A stretch of DNA of 31,484 nt from CAZMXI01 sp964570205 (lineage in GTDB: Bacteria > Planctomycetota > Phycisphaerae > Tepidisphaerales > Tepidisphaeraceae), in the NCBI GenBank assembly GCA_964570205.1, contig CAZMXI010000039.1, positions 1-31,484 of the forward strand, given 5' to 3'. Below, piece after piece: positions 8,144 through 17,026 of this stretch (positions are counted from its first letter, which is position 1; each line of letters starts with the position of its first letter). The translations under genes and the position numbers were made by a program. The notes beneath the pieces are model-generated. The model was not told the DNA's origin and did not search any database. It worked only from the letters and a program-made list of their open reading frames with translations.

Positions 8144-9847
8144 ATGTTGTTTCTGTCACAGTTCAGTGCGACGTGGTTGGGCAAACTCCTGCTGGACACG
8201 CAGGGGGTGGCGCACGCGGTGATCATCCTCGCCCTGGTGGCGGCGGTGGGTCTGGCCATCGGGGCCATTCGGGCATGGGGAATCAGCCTGGGCGTGGCGG
8301 GGGTTCTGTTCTCGGGGCTGATCTTCGGGCAGTGGATCGAGATCGAGCCGGAGATTCTGGAGTTCGCCCGTGAATTCGGACTGATCCTGTTCGTCTACAC
8401 GATCGGGCTGCAGGTGGGCCCCGGTTTCATCGATTCGCTGCGCAGGCAGGGGCTGCCTTTGAACCTGATGGCGGCCGGAATCGTGGTGCTGGGCGTGGTG
8501 ACGACGCTGGGCGTCTGGTACTTCGGCATGAACGGGCGTGCGGATTTCCCCGTGGCAGTGGGGCTGTTTTCCGGTGCGACAACGAATACGCCAAGCCTTG
8601 GCGCAGCGCAGCAGGCTCTTAAGGATGCGCTTCTGCCAGGCGAAGCGATATCAGCGCCCCCCGGGGTCGGCTATGCGGTCGCCTATCCGTTCGGCATTAT
8701 CGGCATCATCATCGCCATGCTCGCTGTGCGGTGGGTTTTCAGGGTCAAGCCGGAGCAGGAGGCGAAGTTGCTGGCCAGCCTCGGCGCGGGCGAGGTTGAC
8801 GCCCTGGATACCATGAACCTCGAAGTGCGCAACCCGAATCTTGATGGACTGGCCCTCAAGAGTGTTCCCATGCTGCCTGGATCGGGGGTGGTTATCTCAC
8901 GCATTCTGCAAGGTGGCCGGCCGATCGTGCCGATGGGCGATACGCGCCTGCGGCTGGGGGATGTGTTGCACGCCGTAGGACCAAAGCAGATGCTGGAACA
9001 GATGAAACTGATCATCGGCCAGGAGAGCCAGGTGGATCTGCCCTCGATTCCCAGCGCCATCAGCATTCGGCGAGTTTTGGTCACTCACAGCGACCCGTTG
9101 GGCAAGACCGTGGGCGAGCTTGATCTTGGCCGGCGTTTCGGCGTGATGGTGACACGGATCACCCGCGCGGGCATTGAACTGCCCGTGACCGGTGACACGC
9201 CGCTGCAATACGCCGACAACCTCGTGATCGTGGGGCAGGAGGATGGGCTGCGCGCGGTGGCGCAGGAGCTGGGCGATTCGCCGAAGCGCCTCGACGAACC
9301 GCTGCTGATCCCGGTGTTCATCGGGATCGCACTCGGCGTGCTCGTGGGGAGCTGGCCGCTGACGATCCCAGGCATTCCCGGCGCTGTGCGACTGGGGCTT
9401 GCGGGAGGCCCGCTGATCGTGGCCATCATCCTGAGCCGCCTGGGCAACATCGGCCCGCTGGTTTGGTACATGCCCATCAGCGCCAATTACATGATGCGGC
9501 ACATCGGTATTGTCCTGTTTCTGGCGGCCGTCGGGCTGAACTCGGGGCAAAGTTTCTTCGTGACTCTGGCGGAGGGACAGGGGCTTTACTGGATGGGCTT
9601 GGGTGCGCTGATCACGATCGTTCCGTTGCTGATTGTGGCGTTCGTTGCGCGTTGGTTCTACAAGCTGAACTATCTGCCTCTGTGCGGCCTGCTGGCCGGG
9701 AGCATGACCGATCCGCCGGCGCTGGCGTTCGCAGGGACAATGACCGGGTCGGAGGCGCCCAGCGTCGCTTACGCCACCGTCTACCCTCTGGTCATGCTGC
9801 TCAGGGTGATCGCCGCGCAGATGATGGTGCTGTTGTTCTTCAGATAA
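8144..9847 (+). CDS. AAE-family transporter (YidE/YbjL/AspT type) with two TrkA-C domains
   Basis: A 567-residue inner-membrane protein of the aspartate:alanine exchanger family. The layout is typical: an N-terminal block of hydrophobic helices (about residues 1-190), two cytosolic RCK_C/TrkA-C ligand-binding domains (about 220-300 and 305-380), and a second membrane block (about 390-567). Each membrane half carries the duplicated signature: GLFSGATTNTPSLGAAQQAL in the first and GLLAGSMTDPPALAFAGTM in the second. Characterised members exchange dicarboxylic amino acids or succinate. YidE itself has no firm substrate, so the cargo here is unknown. The start at 8144 gives a normal family length and has a purine-rich GAAGAAGGG upstream. 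The gene is followed 105 bases later by the glycosidase gene, which has its own strong ribosome binding site. Confidence 0.9.
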   Translation: MLFLSQFSATWLGKLLLDTQGVAHAVIILALVAAVGLAIGAIRAWGISLGVAGVLFSGLIFGQWIEIEPEILEFAREFGLILFVYTIGLQVGPGFIDSLRRQGLPLNLMAAGIVVLGVVTTLGVWYFGMNGRADFPVAVGLFSGATTNTPSLGAAQQALKDALLPGEAISAPPGVGYAVAYPFGIIGIIIAMLAVRWVFRVKPEQEAKLLASLGAGEVDALDTMNLEVRNPNLDGLALKSVPMLPGSGVVISRILQGGRPIVPMGDTRLRLGDVLHAVGPKQMLEQMKLIIGQESQVDLPSIPSAISIRRVLVTHSDPLGKTVGELDLGRRFGVMVTRITRAGIELPVTGDTPLQYADNLVIVGQEDGLRAVAQELGDSPKRLDEPLLIPVFIGIALGVLVGSWPLTIPGIPGAVRLGLAGGPLIVAIILSRLGNIGPLVWYMPISANYMMRHIGIVLFLAAVGLNSGQSFFVTLAEGQGLYWMGLGALITIVPLLIVAFVARWFYKLNYLPLCGLLAGSMTDPPALAFAGTMTGSEAPSVAYATVYPLVMLLRVIAAQMMVLLFFR

Positions 9848-9952
9848 CCGTTGTGTTCCTCCTGGGTTCTCCGTACGGGTGGTTCCGGTCGCTGGCTTGG
9901 CGCCGTTGCCGCAGTTAACATGGGACCAGCCCCGTTTCGATCCGGAGGATTC

Positions 9953-12900
9953 ATGACACTGCGGTTGTCGAGCTGGCTTCTGGCTGCCGTTCTGCTCTCG
10001 GGATGCACTTCCTCGGTTGCCGATAGGCCGTCGCCTCAGAAGGACTATCCCATCCAGGCCGTTCCCTTCACGGATGTGAAGGTCGTTGATGCGTTCTGGT
10101 CGCCCCGAATGGAGACCAACCGCACGATCAGCATTCCGTACGCATTCAAGATGTGCGAGGAGACGGGGCGGATCGACAATTTTGCCATCGCCGGAAAGCT
10201 CAAGGAGGGCAAGTTCCGCGGGATATTCTTCAACGACTCTGATGTGTTCAAGGTGATCGAGGGCGCATCGTATGCCCTGGCGATTCACCGCGATGCGGAA
10301 CTGGAGAAGTACGTTGACGATGTTATCGCGAAGATCGCCGCAGCCCAGGAGCCCGATGGGTACTTATACACTGCGCGGACGCTGATGACAGCCGATTATT
10401 CGCCGCCCGGTGGCAAGGAGCGATGGTCGGATATCGGTTCCGGGCACGAGTTGTACAACGTGGGCCACCTGTACGAGGCGGCCGTGGCGTACCATTTGGC
10501 GACGGGCAAGCGAACTTTGCTGGATGTGGCGATCAGGAACGCCGATCTGGTGTGCAGCGTCTTTGGTCCGACCGGAAAGCAGAACCCTCCGGGCCACCAG
10601 GAGATCGAGATCGGTCTGGTCAAGCTGTATCGCCTGACGGGAGATGAGAAGTATCTGAGGCAGGCGAGGTTCTTCCTCGATGCGCGGGGTCGCGCGGATG
10701 GCCACCGGTTATATGGCGCTTACAGCCAGGACCACAAGCCGGTCGTCGAGCAGGCCGAGGCGGTGGGGCACTCGGTGCGGGCGGGATACCTCTACACGGG
10801 CATGGCCGATGTGGCCGCGCTGATGGGCGACGCGGCGTATGTCAACGCAATCGGCCGGATCTGGGAGGATGTCGTCGGGCGGAAACTGTACATCACGGGC
10901 GGCATTGGCGCGCGCGGGGGCGGCGAGGCGTTCGGCGATGCGTATGAGCTGCCGAACCGGACCGCGTATGCCGAGACGTGCGCTGCCATCGCCAACGCGC
11001 TGTGGAACCAGCGCATGTTCCTGATGCACGGCGACGGCAAGTACATCGACGTTCTGGAACGCACGATCTACAACGGCTTCCTTTCGGGTGTTGGGATGGA
11101 AGGCAACCGGTTCTTCTATCCGAACCCGCTGGAAGCCCATAGCAGCGGACAGCGCGCTCCATGGTTCGACTGTGCCTGCTGCCCCTCGAACGTGGTGCGT
11201 TTCGTGCCTTCCATCCCGGGCTATGTCTATGCCCATCGTGACAACGACCTCTATGTGAACCTGTTCATCGGCGGCAGCGCCACTGTCAACCTGCCCGGCA
11301 ATAGGGTGCAGATCACTCAGGAGACGCGTTACCCCTGGGAAGGCACGGTGAAGATCGGCGTGGCCCCGAGGAACTCAACCAGGTTCGCGGTGATGGTGCG
11401 AATTCCCGGCTGGGCCGCCGGCAAGCCGGTGCCGAGCGATCTGTATCGGTACGAACATGGGCAGGTTGAGGCGGTTTCGCTCAAGGTGAACGGCGAGGCG
11501 ATGGCGTTCGCGGCTCAGAACGGGTTCGCGAGGATCGAGCGAACCTGGAAGAGGGGCGACACGATCGAATTGTCTCTGCCGATGCCGGTGCGGCGGGTGG
11601 CAGCGCATGCGAGCGTGAAAGATGATGAGGGCCGGATTGCCCTGGAGCGCGGGCCGATCGTGTTCTGCGCAGAAGGCATCGACCAGCCGGATGGCCGGGT
11701 GCTGAGCCTGGTGGTGCCCGAAGATGCGCAGTTCACGACGGAGTTCAAGAAGGACTTGCTCAACGGCGTCACCGTGCTTCATGGCAAGGCCGCTGTGGTT
11801 CGGCGCTCGATCGACGGCAAGCCGACCGTTGACGGCGAGCAGGCATTGACGGCGATTCCGTACCATGCATGGGCGCACCGCCAGAACGGCGGCCAGATGG
11901 CCGTCTGGCTTCCCAGCGACGTCAAGGCGGCCAAACCCCTGCCCGGACCGACCGTCGCCTACACCAGCAAAGTGACCGTCTCCGCTGGCGGCCCGGTCAG
12001 TGCACTTGCCGATCAGCTTGAACCGCGCAACTCGATCGACCACGGCAACCCGTTCTTCCACTGGTGGCCGCGCAAGGGCACATCCGAGTGGGTGCAGTAC
12101 GACTTTGCCAAGCCGACGAGGGTGTCGGGTGTCGAGGTCTACTGGTTCGATGACACGGGCATCGGCGAGTGCCGCCTGCCGGCAACCTGGCGGGTGCTGG
12201 CGAAGGTCAACGGGGACTGGAAGCCCGTATCGAACGCCAGCGGCTACGGCGTTGAGAAGGACAAGTATAACCGGACGACGTTCGATGCGGTGGAAGCTGA
12301 GGGCCTGAAGCTCGAGGTGCAATTGCCGGAGCGCTTCGCCGCCGGCATTCACGAATGGCGCGTGCTGCCGGCGGCAGCCGCCGTTCAGCAGCCAGCGCCG
12401 AGCCCGCCGGTGGCGGCCCGTAACTTTGTGCCCAATCCATCGTTCGAGCAGGCCAGCCGCGACAACCCGAGAAGCTGGCGCAGGGAGCAATGGGGCGGGC
12501 AAGGCGCGTTCGAGTACGCCACGGTCGGCCGGACCGGCCAGCGCAGCGTCATGATTTCATCGGAGCGAGGCGCGGATATCGGCTGGGCGGCGACGGTGAC
12601 TGTCGAGCCGTACTCGCAGTATCGCCTGAGCGGCTGGATCAAGACGGAGGATGTCAAGGCGACCAACGGCCGGGGCGCCCTGTTCAACCTGCACGGTATG
12701 GAAGGGGTGGCGACACCTGCGGTCACGGGCACGAGCGACTGGAAGCAGGTCGAGGTGGTTTTCGATACCGAGGAGCAGGATTCAATCCAAGTGAACTGCC
12801 TGTTCGGCGGCTGGGGGCAGGCGACGGGCAAGGCGTGGTACGACGACCTGAAATTGGAGCGCATCGGCGGCAAGGAGATACCCAAGCCTTCGATCCGGAT

Positions 12901-14695
12901 CGACATGGCCAGGAAGGGCGAGCCGATCTCGCCGTTTATCTACGGTCAGTTCATCGAGCATCTGGGCCGCTGCATTTATGGCGGCATCTGGGCGGAAATG
13001 CTGGAAGACCGGAAGTTCTGGCATGCGGTGGGCGACCGGGCATCGCCATGGCGCATGATTGGCGGCGAGGGAACGGTCGTGATGTCGAAAGACAAGCCGT
13101 TCGTGGGGCAGCATACGCCGGAGATCAAGCCGAGCGACGACGCCACGCCGCGCGGCATGGTTCACGGCGGCCTGGGATTGATGGCGGGCAAGGACTACGT
13201 CGGCCGGATCTGGCTTGCCGGAGGTGGGACCGCCGGGCCGGTGAAGGTGAGCCTGATCTGGGGCGATGCGCCCTCGGATCGGCAGACGATCACGATCGAC
13301 AAGCTGACGGGCGAGTATCAGAAGCACCTGTTGAAGTTCACAAGCAAGGCCCGGACCGATAACGGGCGGCTGGAGATCACATCGACCGGCAAGGGCGGTT
13401 TCAGAGTTGGCACGCTGTCCCTGATGCCGGCGGACAACGTGCAGGGCATGCGGCCGGACACGCTGGCGCTGCTTAAAGAGCTGGATTCGCCGGTGTATCG
13501 CTGGCCGGGCGGGAATTTCGTCAGCGGTTACGACTGGAAGGACGGCATCGGCGACCCGGACCGGCGGCCGCCCCGTAAGAACCCTGCGTGGCAGGGCGTC
13601 GAGCACAACGACATGGGGCTGGATGAGTTCATGGTCTTCTGCCGGATCCTGGACACCGAGCCATACATCGCGGTGAACAGCGGGCTGGGCGATGTGAAGT
13701 CGGCCGTTGAAGAAGTTGAATACGCCAACGGGGCGGCGAATACGCCGATGGGCCGATGGCGCGCCAAGAATGGCCACCCGGAGCCCTACAAGGTGAAGTT
13801 CTGGAGCATCGGCAACGAGATGTACGGCTCGTGGCAGCTCGGGAATATGCCGCTGGAGAGGTACATCCAGAAACACAACGAGTTCGCGGTGGCGATGCGC
13901 AAGGCCGATCCGACGGTGCAACTCATTGGCGTGGGCGCGGTCGGCGCCTGGAGCGAAGGGATGATGAAGAACTGCGCCGATCACATGGAGCTGATCAGCG
14001 AGCACTTCTACAGCCAGGAGCGGCCGGGGCTTAACGCCCACGTGAAGCAGATCCCGGACAACATCCGGAACATCGCCAATGCCCACCGGCGGTATCGCCA
14101 GCAGTTTGAGTCTCTCAAGGGCAAGGACATCCGCATCGCGCTGGATGAATGGAATTACTGGTATGGCCCTCACGTGTTCGGCGAGCTGGGCACGCGTTAT
14201 TTCCTAAAGGATGGGCTCGGCATCGCCGCGGGCCTGCACGAGTATGCCCGCAATAGCGACATCTATTACATGGCCAACTATGCGCAGACCGTGAACGTCA
14301 TCGGCTGCATCAAGACAAGCAAGACGGCGGCCGAGTTCGAGACGACCGGCCTTGTGCTCAAGCTCTACCGCAAGCACTTCGGCACGGTGCCCCTTGCGAC
14401 GGCGACGACCGGCCTTCTTGATGCCACTGCCGCGCTCAGCGATGACGGGAAGATCCTGACCATCGGCGTGGTCAACCCGACGATGCAGAGGCAGGAGATT
14501 CCCATGCAGGTGGATGGGCGCAAGGTCAAGGGTTCGGGCACGCGATGGCAGATTGCCGGTCAGGATCCGATGGCCTACAACGATCCGGGCTCGCCGGCTA
14601 AGGTGAAGATCGAGCAGGCACAAATGAGCGGCATTGGCGAGAAGCTCACGGTTGACCCATGCAGCGTGACGCTGTTTGCGCTGGAACTGGAGTGA
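9953..14695 (+). CDS. Bifunctional lipoprotein: GH127 beta-L-arabinofuranosidase joined to GH51 alpha-L-arabinofuranosidase
   Basis: A 1580-residue exported protein. The signal is LRLSSWLLAAVLLSGC (lipobox, Cys near residue 16). Residues about 34-640 are GH127 (formerly DUF1680). The Zn/Cys centre is conserved: E341 and C343 in AETCA, and C407, C409 and C410 in CACCPSN, corresponding to the Glu-x-Cys and Cys-Cys set of bifidobacterial HypBA1. A discoidin-like beta domain follows (about 673-800), then a CBM4-like module starting at NFVPNPSFEQ (about 823-975). Residues 980-1580 are GH51, with acid/base E1289 in WSIGNEMYG and nucleophile E1399 in ALDEWNYWYG. All catalytic residues are present, so both domains should be active. 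ATG 9953 is fixed by GGAGG four bases upstream. It probably strips arabinofuranose of both anomers from glycans. The discoidin and CBM labels rest on general pattern. Confidence 0.93.
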   Translation: MTLRLSSWLLAAVLLSGCTSSVADRPSPQKDYPIQAVPFTDVKVVDAFWSPRMETNRTISIPYAFKMCEETGRIDNFAIAGKLKEGKFRGIFFNDSDVFKVIEGASYALAIHRDAELEKYVDDVIAKIAAAQEPDGYLYTARTLMTADYSPPGGKERWSDIGSGHELYNVGHLYEAAVAYHLATGKRTLLDVAIRNADLVCSVFGPTGKQNPPGHQEIEIGLVKLYRLTGDEKYLRQARFFLDARGRADGHRLYGAYSQDHKPVVEQAEAVGHSVRAGYLYTGMADVAALMGDAAYVNAIGRIWEDVVGRKLYITGGIGARGGGEAFGDAYELPNRTAYAETCAAIANALWNQRMFLMHGDGKYIDVLERTIYNGFLSGVGMEGNRFFYPNPLEAHSSGQRAPWFDCACCPSNVVRFVPSIPGYVYAHRDNDLYVNLFIGGSATVNLPGNRVQITQETRYPWEGTVKIGVAPRNSTRFAVMVRIPGWAAGKPVPSDLYRYEHGQVEAVSLKVNGEAMAFAAQNGFARIERTWKRGDTIELSLPMPVRRVAAHASVKDDEGRIALERGPIVFCAEGIDQPDGRVLSLVVPEDAQFTTEFKKDLLNGVTVLHGKAAVVRRSIDGKPTVDGEQALTAIPYHAWAHRQNGGQMAVWLPSDVKAAKPLPGPTVAYTSKVTVSAGGPVSALADQLEPRNSIDHGNPFFHWWPRKGTSEWVQYDFAKPTRVSGVEVYWFDDTGIGECRLPATWRVLAKVNGDWKPVSNASGYGVEKDKYNRTTFDAVEAEGLKLEVQLPERFAAGIHEWRVLPAAAAVQQPAPSPPVAARNFVPNPSFEQASRDNPRSWRREQWGGQGAFEYATVGRTGQRSVMISSERGADIGWAATVTVEPYSQYRLSGWIKTEDVKATNGRGALFNLHGMEGVATPAVTGTSDWKQVEVVFDTEEQDSIQVNCLFGGWGQATGKAWYDDLKLERIGGKEIPKPSIRIDMARKGEPISPFIYGQFIEHLGRCIYGGIWAEMLEDRKFWHAVGDRASPWRMIGGEGTVVMSKDKPFVGQHTPEIKPSDDATPRGMVHGGLGLMAGKDYVGRIWLAGGGTAGPVKVSLIWGDAPSDRQTITIDKLTGEYQKHLLKFTSKARTDNGRLEITSTGKGGFRVGTLSLMPADNVQGMRPDTLALLKELDSPVYRWPGGNFVSGYDWKDGIGDPDRRPPRKNPAWQGVEHNDMGLDEFMVFCRILDTEPYIAVNSGLGDVKSAVEEVEYANGAANTPMGRWRAKNGHPEPYKVKFWSIGNEMYGSWQLGNMPLERYIQKHNEFAVAMRKADPTVQLIGVGAVGAWSEGMMKNCADHMELISEHFYSQERPGLNAHVKQIPDNIRNIANAHRRYRQQFESLKGKDIRIALDEWNYWYGPHVFGELGTRYFLKDGLGIAAGLHEYARNSDIYYMANYAQTVNVIGCIKTSKTAAEFETTGLVLKLYRKHFGTVPLATATTGLLDATAALSDDGKILTIGVVNPTMQRQEIPMQVDGRKVKGSGTRWQIAGQDPMAYNDPGSPAKVKIEQAQMSGIGEKLTVDPCSVTLFALELE

Positions 14696-14712
14696 GCGGG
14701 ACCCGCAACCAC

Positions 14713-15639
14713 CTAAGGCTCGGCGATGAACGCCGCGGACAGGAATTTGCCGTCTGTATCCTCATCTACCGGTAGGTTGAGGATGACGCAGGCCGTCACG
14801 AAGGTGTCCTCGACCTTGACGGCCAATCCCGGCTCGCTGGTCAGGTCGACGCCCGAGCGAATTCCCGGGCCTGCGATGATCCAGGGGATGACTATGCTAT
14901 AAGGGTCGTCCTTCCAGTGGCCCTTGCCCGACCCGCCGTGGTCCGCTGTGACGATGATGGTGGTCGATTCGTACACGCCTGCACGCCTCATGGCGGCAAG
15001 CACCAATCCGATCGCACCATCCGTTCGTTCAACAGTCTGCACTTGTTCCGTCGAACCCCAGCCGCTCCCATGGCCGGCCGCATCGCAATCCGGAAAATGG
15101 ACAAACATGACCTGAGGTCGATGCTGTTCGATAATGCTGGCGGCCTGCCGGCCAACGTTCAGGTCGTCAGCGTAACCTTGTTCACCGGGCACGAAAACCC
15201 AATGCGGGGTGTCGGGCCGCACAATCGCCGCCAGCTTTGATTTCCCGGTGGCCATCGCGGTGGAATAGCCGTGTTGCCTGGCAAGCTCCAGGATCGTCGG
15301 CACCGGCGGACGCGGTGGGTTGTACCTGGACGGGTATTCATCCCACCACATCCAGTGCCGCCAGGGCGCTGTTCCCGTGAGCATGCTCGCGTGGCCGGGA
15401 ATGGTCAGCGGCATATCCACGGTGCTCTGCGCCCACATGGTGCTTGTTCCACGTCCGATCAATGCCTTCATGTTCGGGGCATGGGCTCGGAGCATGACGT
15501 CAGGGCGAAGACCATCGACGCTGACTAACAGCAGGCGCGGGCCGGGGGCAGGCGAGGCGGGCGCCGGCTGTGTCCGTTCGCAGCCCGCCAGGAGGATGCT
15601 CATCAGAATGAAGGCGCCTGCCCTCATGGTGGCGGCCAT
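14713..15639 (-). CDS. Type I phosphodiesterase / nucleotide pyrophosphatase family lipoprotein
   Basis: A 308-residue alkaline-phosphatase-superfamily enzyme of the NPP type. It has a lipoprotein signal (FILMSILLAGC, lipidated Cys at residue 20), so it should act outside the inner membrane. Metal and catalytic sites are visible: D42 in VSVDGLRPD, the probable nucleophile T79 in PLTIPGHASML, HFPDCDAAGHGSG supplying the Asp and His of the second metal site, and TADHGG with a later GKGHWKDD. Relatives hydrolyse phosphodiesters or pyrophosphates; the substrate here is not known. ATG 15639 is chosen because it sits just before the signal peptide, with ATG 15627 as an alternative. The longer open frame to 15918 has no family resemblance. 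It converges on the arabinofuranosidase gene with 17 bases between stops. Confidence 0.88.
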   Translation of the reverse strand: MAATMRAGAFILMSILLAGCERTQPAPASPAPGPRLLLVSVDGLRPDVMLRAHAPNMKALIGRGTSTMWAQSTVDMPLTIPGHASMLTGTAPWRHWMWWDEYPSRYNPPRPPVPTILELARQHGYSTAMATGKSKLAAIVRPDTPHWVFVPGEQGYADDLNVGRQAASIIEQHRPQVMFVHFPDCDAAGHGSGWGSTEQVQTVERTDGAIGLVLAAMRRAGVYESTTIIVTADHGGSGKGHWKDDPYSIVIPWIIAGPGIRSGVDLTSEPGLAVKVEDTFVTACVILNLPVDEDTDGKFLSAAFIAEP

Positions 15640-16062
15640 TTCATGGCCGGCGGAGCTCTCAGTCAAGAGAGCCCGGTGCTTGCGGTTGGCTACAAGGCAA
15701 TTGCATGTCGCATCCTGGCCGCCAAGGATAACGCGATCATGCGCGTTGCGCAGCCGGGGTCGCGCAGGTATAGTGTGGCCACTCGGCGGATTCACAAGGG
15801 CCACGGGGTGGAGAACCTTTCGCGGCCGTGCCGGATGGCGCTGAGTCCGCAGAAGAACGAGTTGTCGCTGATAATCGGCTTCGCCGGCACGAGGAAAACC
15901 TGCGGCTGGGACGACCACTACCTGTTAAAGGTCATCAATCAATGAGTTACCGCGAAATGCTATTGCCCTGCCGTTGCTGCGGGGCCGGGCGTAAGAGGCT
16001 TGCGAAATGCGTTGAGGCGGCTAAAATCCTCATGCAGGTGTCGCGATAAGCGTCACCCAAAT
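15640..16062. other. Intergenic region between phosphodiesterase and tRNA-His
   Basis: A 423-base stretch without a convincing gene. It holds a likely tRNA promoter (16000-16027). A further promoter-like pair lies on the plus strand: TTGCGC at 15746-15751, 17 bases, TATAGT at 15769-15774. Two small plus-strand frames overlap as ATGA at 15942-15945, but neither resembles a known protein. Confidence 0.5.
16000..16027 (+). promoter_or_regulatory. Candidate promoter of tRNA-His
   Basis: TTGCGA (16000-16005), a 16-base spacer and TAAAAT (16022-16027) match the -35 and -10 consensus at 4/6 and 5/6 positions. Transcription would start near 16034, giving a 5' leader of about 29 bases before the mature tRNA, which is a normal arrangement. 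Confidence 0.5.
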
Positions 16063-16136
16063 GGTGGCCGTAGCTCAGTTGGCAGAGCACAAGGTTGTGG
16101 TCCTTGGGGTCGCGGGTTCAAGCCCCGTCGGCCACC
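16063..16136 (+). tRNA. tRNA-His (anticodon GTG)
   Basis: All arms fold. G-1 is at 16063. The acceptor GTGGCCG (16064-16070) pairs with CGGCCAC (16129-16135). The D stem is GCTC/GAGC. The anticodon stem CAAGG (16090-16094) pairs with CCTTG (16102-16106) around the loop TTGTGGT, with GTG at 16097-16099. The T arm is 16112-16128 with loop TTCAAGC. The extra G-1 facing C73 (16136) is the histidine identity element. The 3' CCA is not encoded and must be added by the CCA-adding enzyme. Confidence 0.96.
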
Positions 16137-16203
16137 CTTAATTCCACAAGTCGTTTTCATTCAGGGGTTTATCTGAACGGGGATGGTCTGCAATGGTGGC
16201 GGC

Positions 16204-16920
16204 ATGCGATTCCTGGTGACGGCCGGCAACACGCGGGAACTGATCGACGAAGTGCGGGATTGGGGAAACATCTTCACCGGCAACACCGGATATACGATTG
16301 CGCTTGCGCTTTCTGAGCTGGGCGAAGTAGACCTGTTGACAAGCAACAAGGGACACTTGGCCGAGTTGGCTGGCGGCGGAGGCTTGTCGCATCACATCGC
16401 CGCGTCTGCGTTCACGACACATGATGAGTTGAAAGGCGCCCTGGCGACGTTGTTAAGCAGGGGGGCATATGATGCGATCTTCATGACGGCGGCGGTGGCG
16501 GATTATCGGCCGGTGCGGGTGTACTCTGTGCTGCGCCGCGAGGTGGATGCCGGCGATCCGAAGGTTGAACGATGGTTAGTGCGCGACGTTCAGGCTGGTA
16601 AGGTCAAGAGCAGCCACCCTAGTGTCGCGATCCTGGGCGAACAGACGGAAAAAATCGTCGATCTGTTCCGAACGGCGTGGGATTTCCGGGGGCTGCTGGT
16701 GAAGTTTAAGCTCGAGGTGGGAGTTTCGGCTGAGGAACTGATTCGCATCGGCCAAGCGAGTCGGCGGGCCAGCGGGGCGGATTACCTGGTGGCCAACACG
16801 CTGGACATGGTCGGGGGGCCAGGCGCCGGGGCCTACCTGCTCTGGGAGGCCGGCCACGAATGGGTGGGGCGGGAGCAACTTGCCCCGCGGATGGTGAGAC
16901 TGGTCCGCGAGATCGCCTGA
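16204..16920 (+). CDS. Stand-alone phosphopantothenate-cysteine ligase (CoaB/DFP domain) protein
   Basis: A 238-residue protein with the DFP (CoaB) fold, which joins phosphopantothenate and cysteine in coenzyme A synthesis. Visible motifs are the nucleotide-binding N-terminus RFLVTAGNTRELIDEVRDWG followed by GNTGYTIALAL, MTAAVADYRPVRV, LLVKFKLEVGVSAEEL (region of the substrate lysines), and DYLVANTLDMVGG. In most bacteria this domain is the C-terminal half of bifunctional CoaBC of about 400 residues. Here the N-terminal flavin decarboxylase (CoaC) half is absent, so CoaC, if present, is encoded elsewhere. The start at 16204 matches the family beginning; an in-frame ATG at 16183 would add seven residues. 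It begins 68 bases after tRNA-His and may share its transcript. A CoaB-like paralogue with another substrate cannot be excluded. Confidence 0.85.
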   Translation: MRFLVTAGNTRELIDEVRDWGNIFTGNTGYTIALALSELGEVDLLTSNKGHLAELAGGGGLSHHIAASAFTTHDELKGALATLLSRGAYDAIFMTAAVADYRPVRVYSVLRREVDAGDPKVERWLVRDVQAGKVKSSHPSVAILGEQTEKIVDLFRTAWDFRGLLVKFKLEVGVSAEELIRIGQASRRASGADYLVANTLDMVGGPGAGAYLLWEAGHEWVGREQLAPRMVRLVREIA

Positions 16921-16939
16921 CGGCCAGCAGGGTCCATAT

Positions 16940-16984
16940 AAAAAAAAGGATGGAGGAAGAATCCGGCGAACGGCTTCTTCCTCC
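16940..16984 (-). terminator. Intrinsic terminator for the DUF1080 gene, possibly bidirectional
   Basis: A perfect 10-base-pair stem (GGAGGAAGAA at 16952-16961 with TTCTTCCTCC at 16975-16984, loop of 13) lies between the convergent coaB-like and DUF1080 genes. Read on the minus strand, the hairpin is followed after four bases by eight T (16940-16947 complement), the standard layout for stopping transcripts from 17734-17027. On the plus strand there is no clean T run. Confidence 0.85.
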
Positions 16985-17026
16985 GGTGGTGATCGTTGCA
17001 GCACGGCAGTTTCGGCCGCGGCCTGC

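Noticed and set aside
12782..14173. 463-codon minus-strand frame inside the GH51 domain
   Set aside because: It is the mirror frame of a GC-rich gene whose plus-strand product has complete catalytic motifs; no ribosome binding site and no family resemblance.
15746..15774. Promoter-like TTGCGC, 17 bases, TATAGT on the plus strand
   Set aside because: The -35 is weak (3/6), no supported gene follows within 290 bases, and the tRNA has a closer and better promoter.
15643..16049. Small plus-strand frames before tRNA-His (15643-15945 and a 35-codon frame at 15942-16049 with ATGA overlap)
   Set aside because: The overlap is suggestive, but the peptides have no recognisable features, and the second frame overlaps the probable tRNA promoter at 16000-16027.
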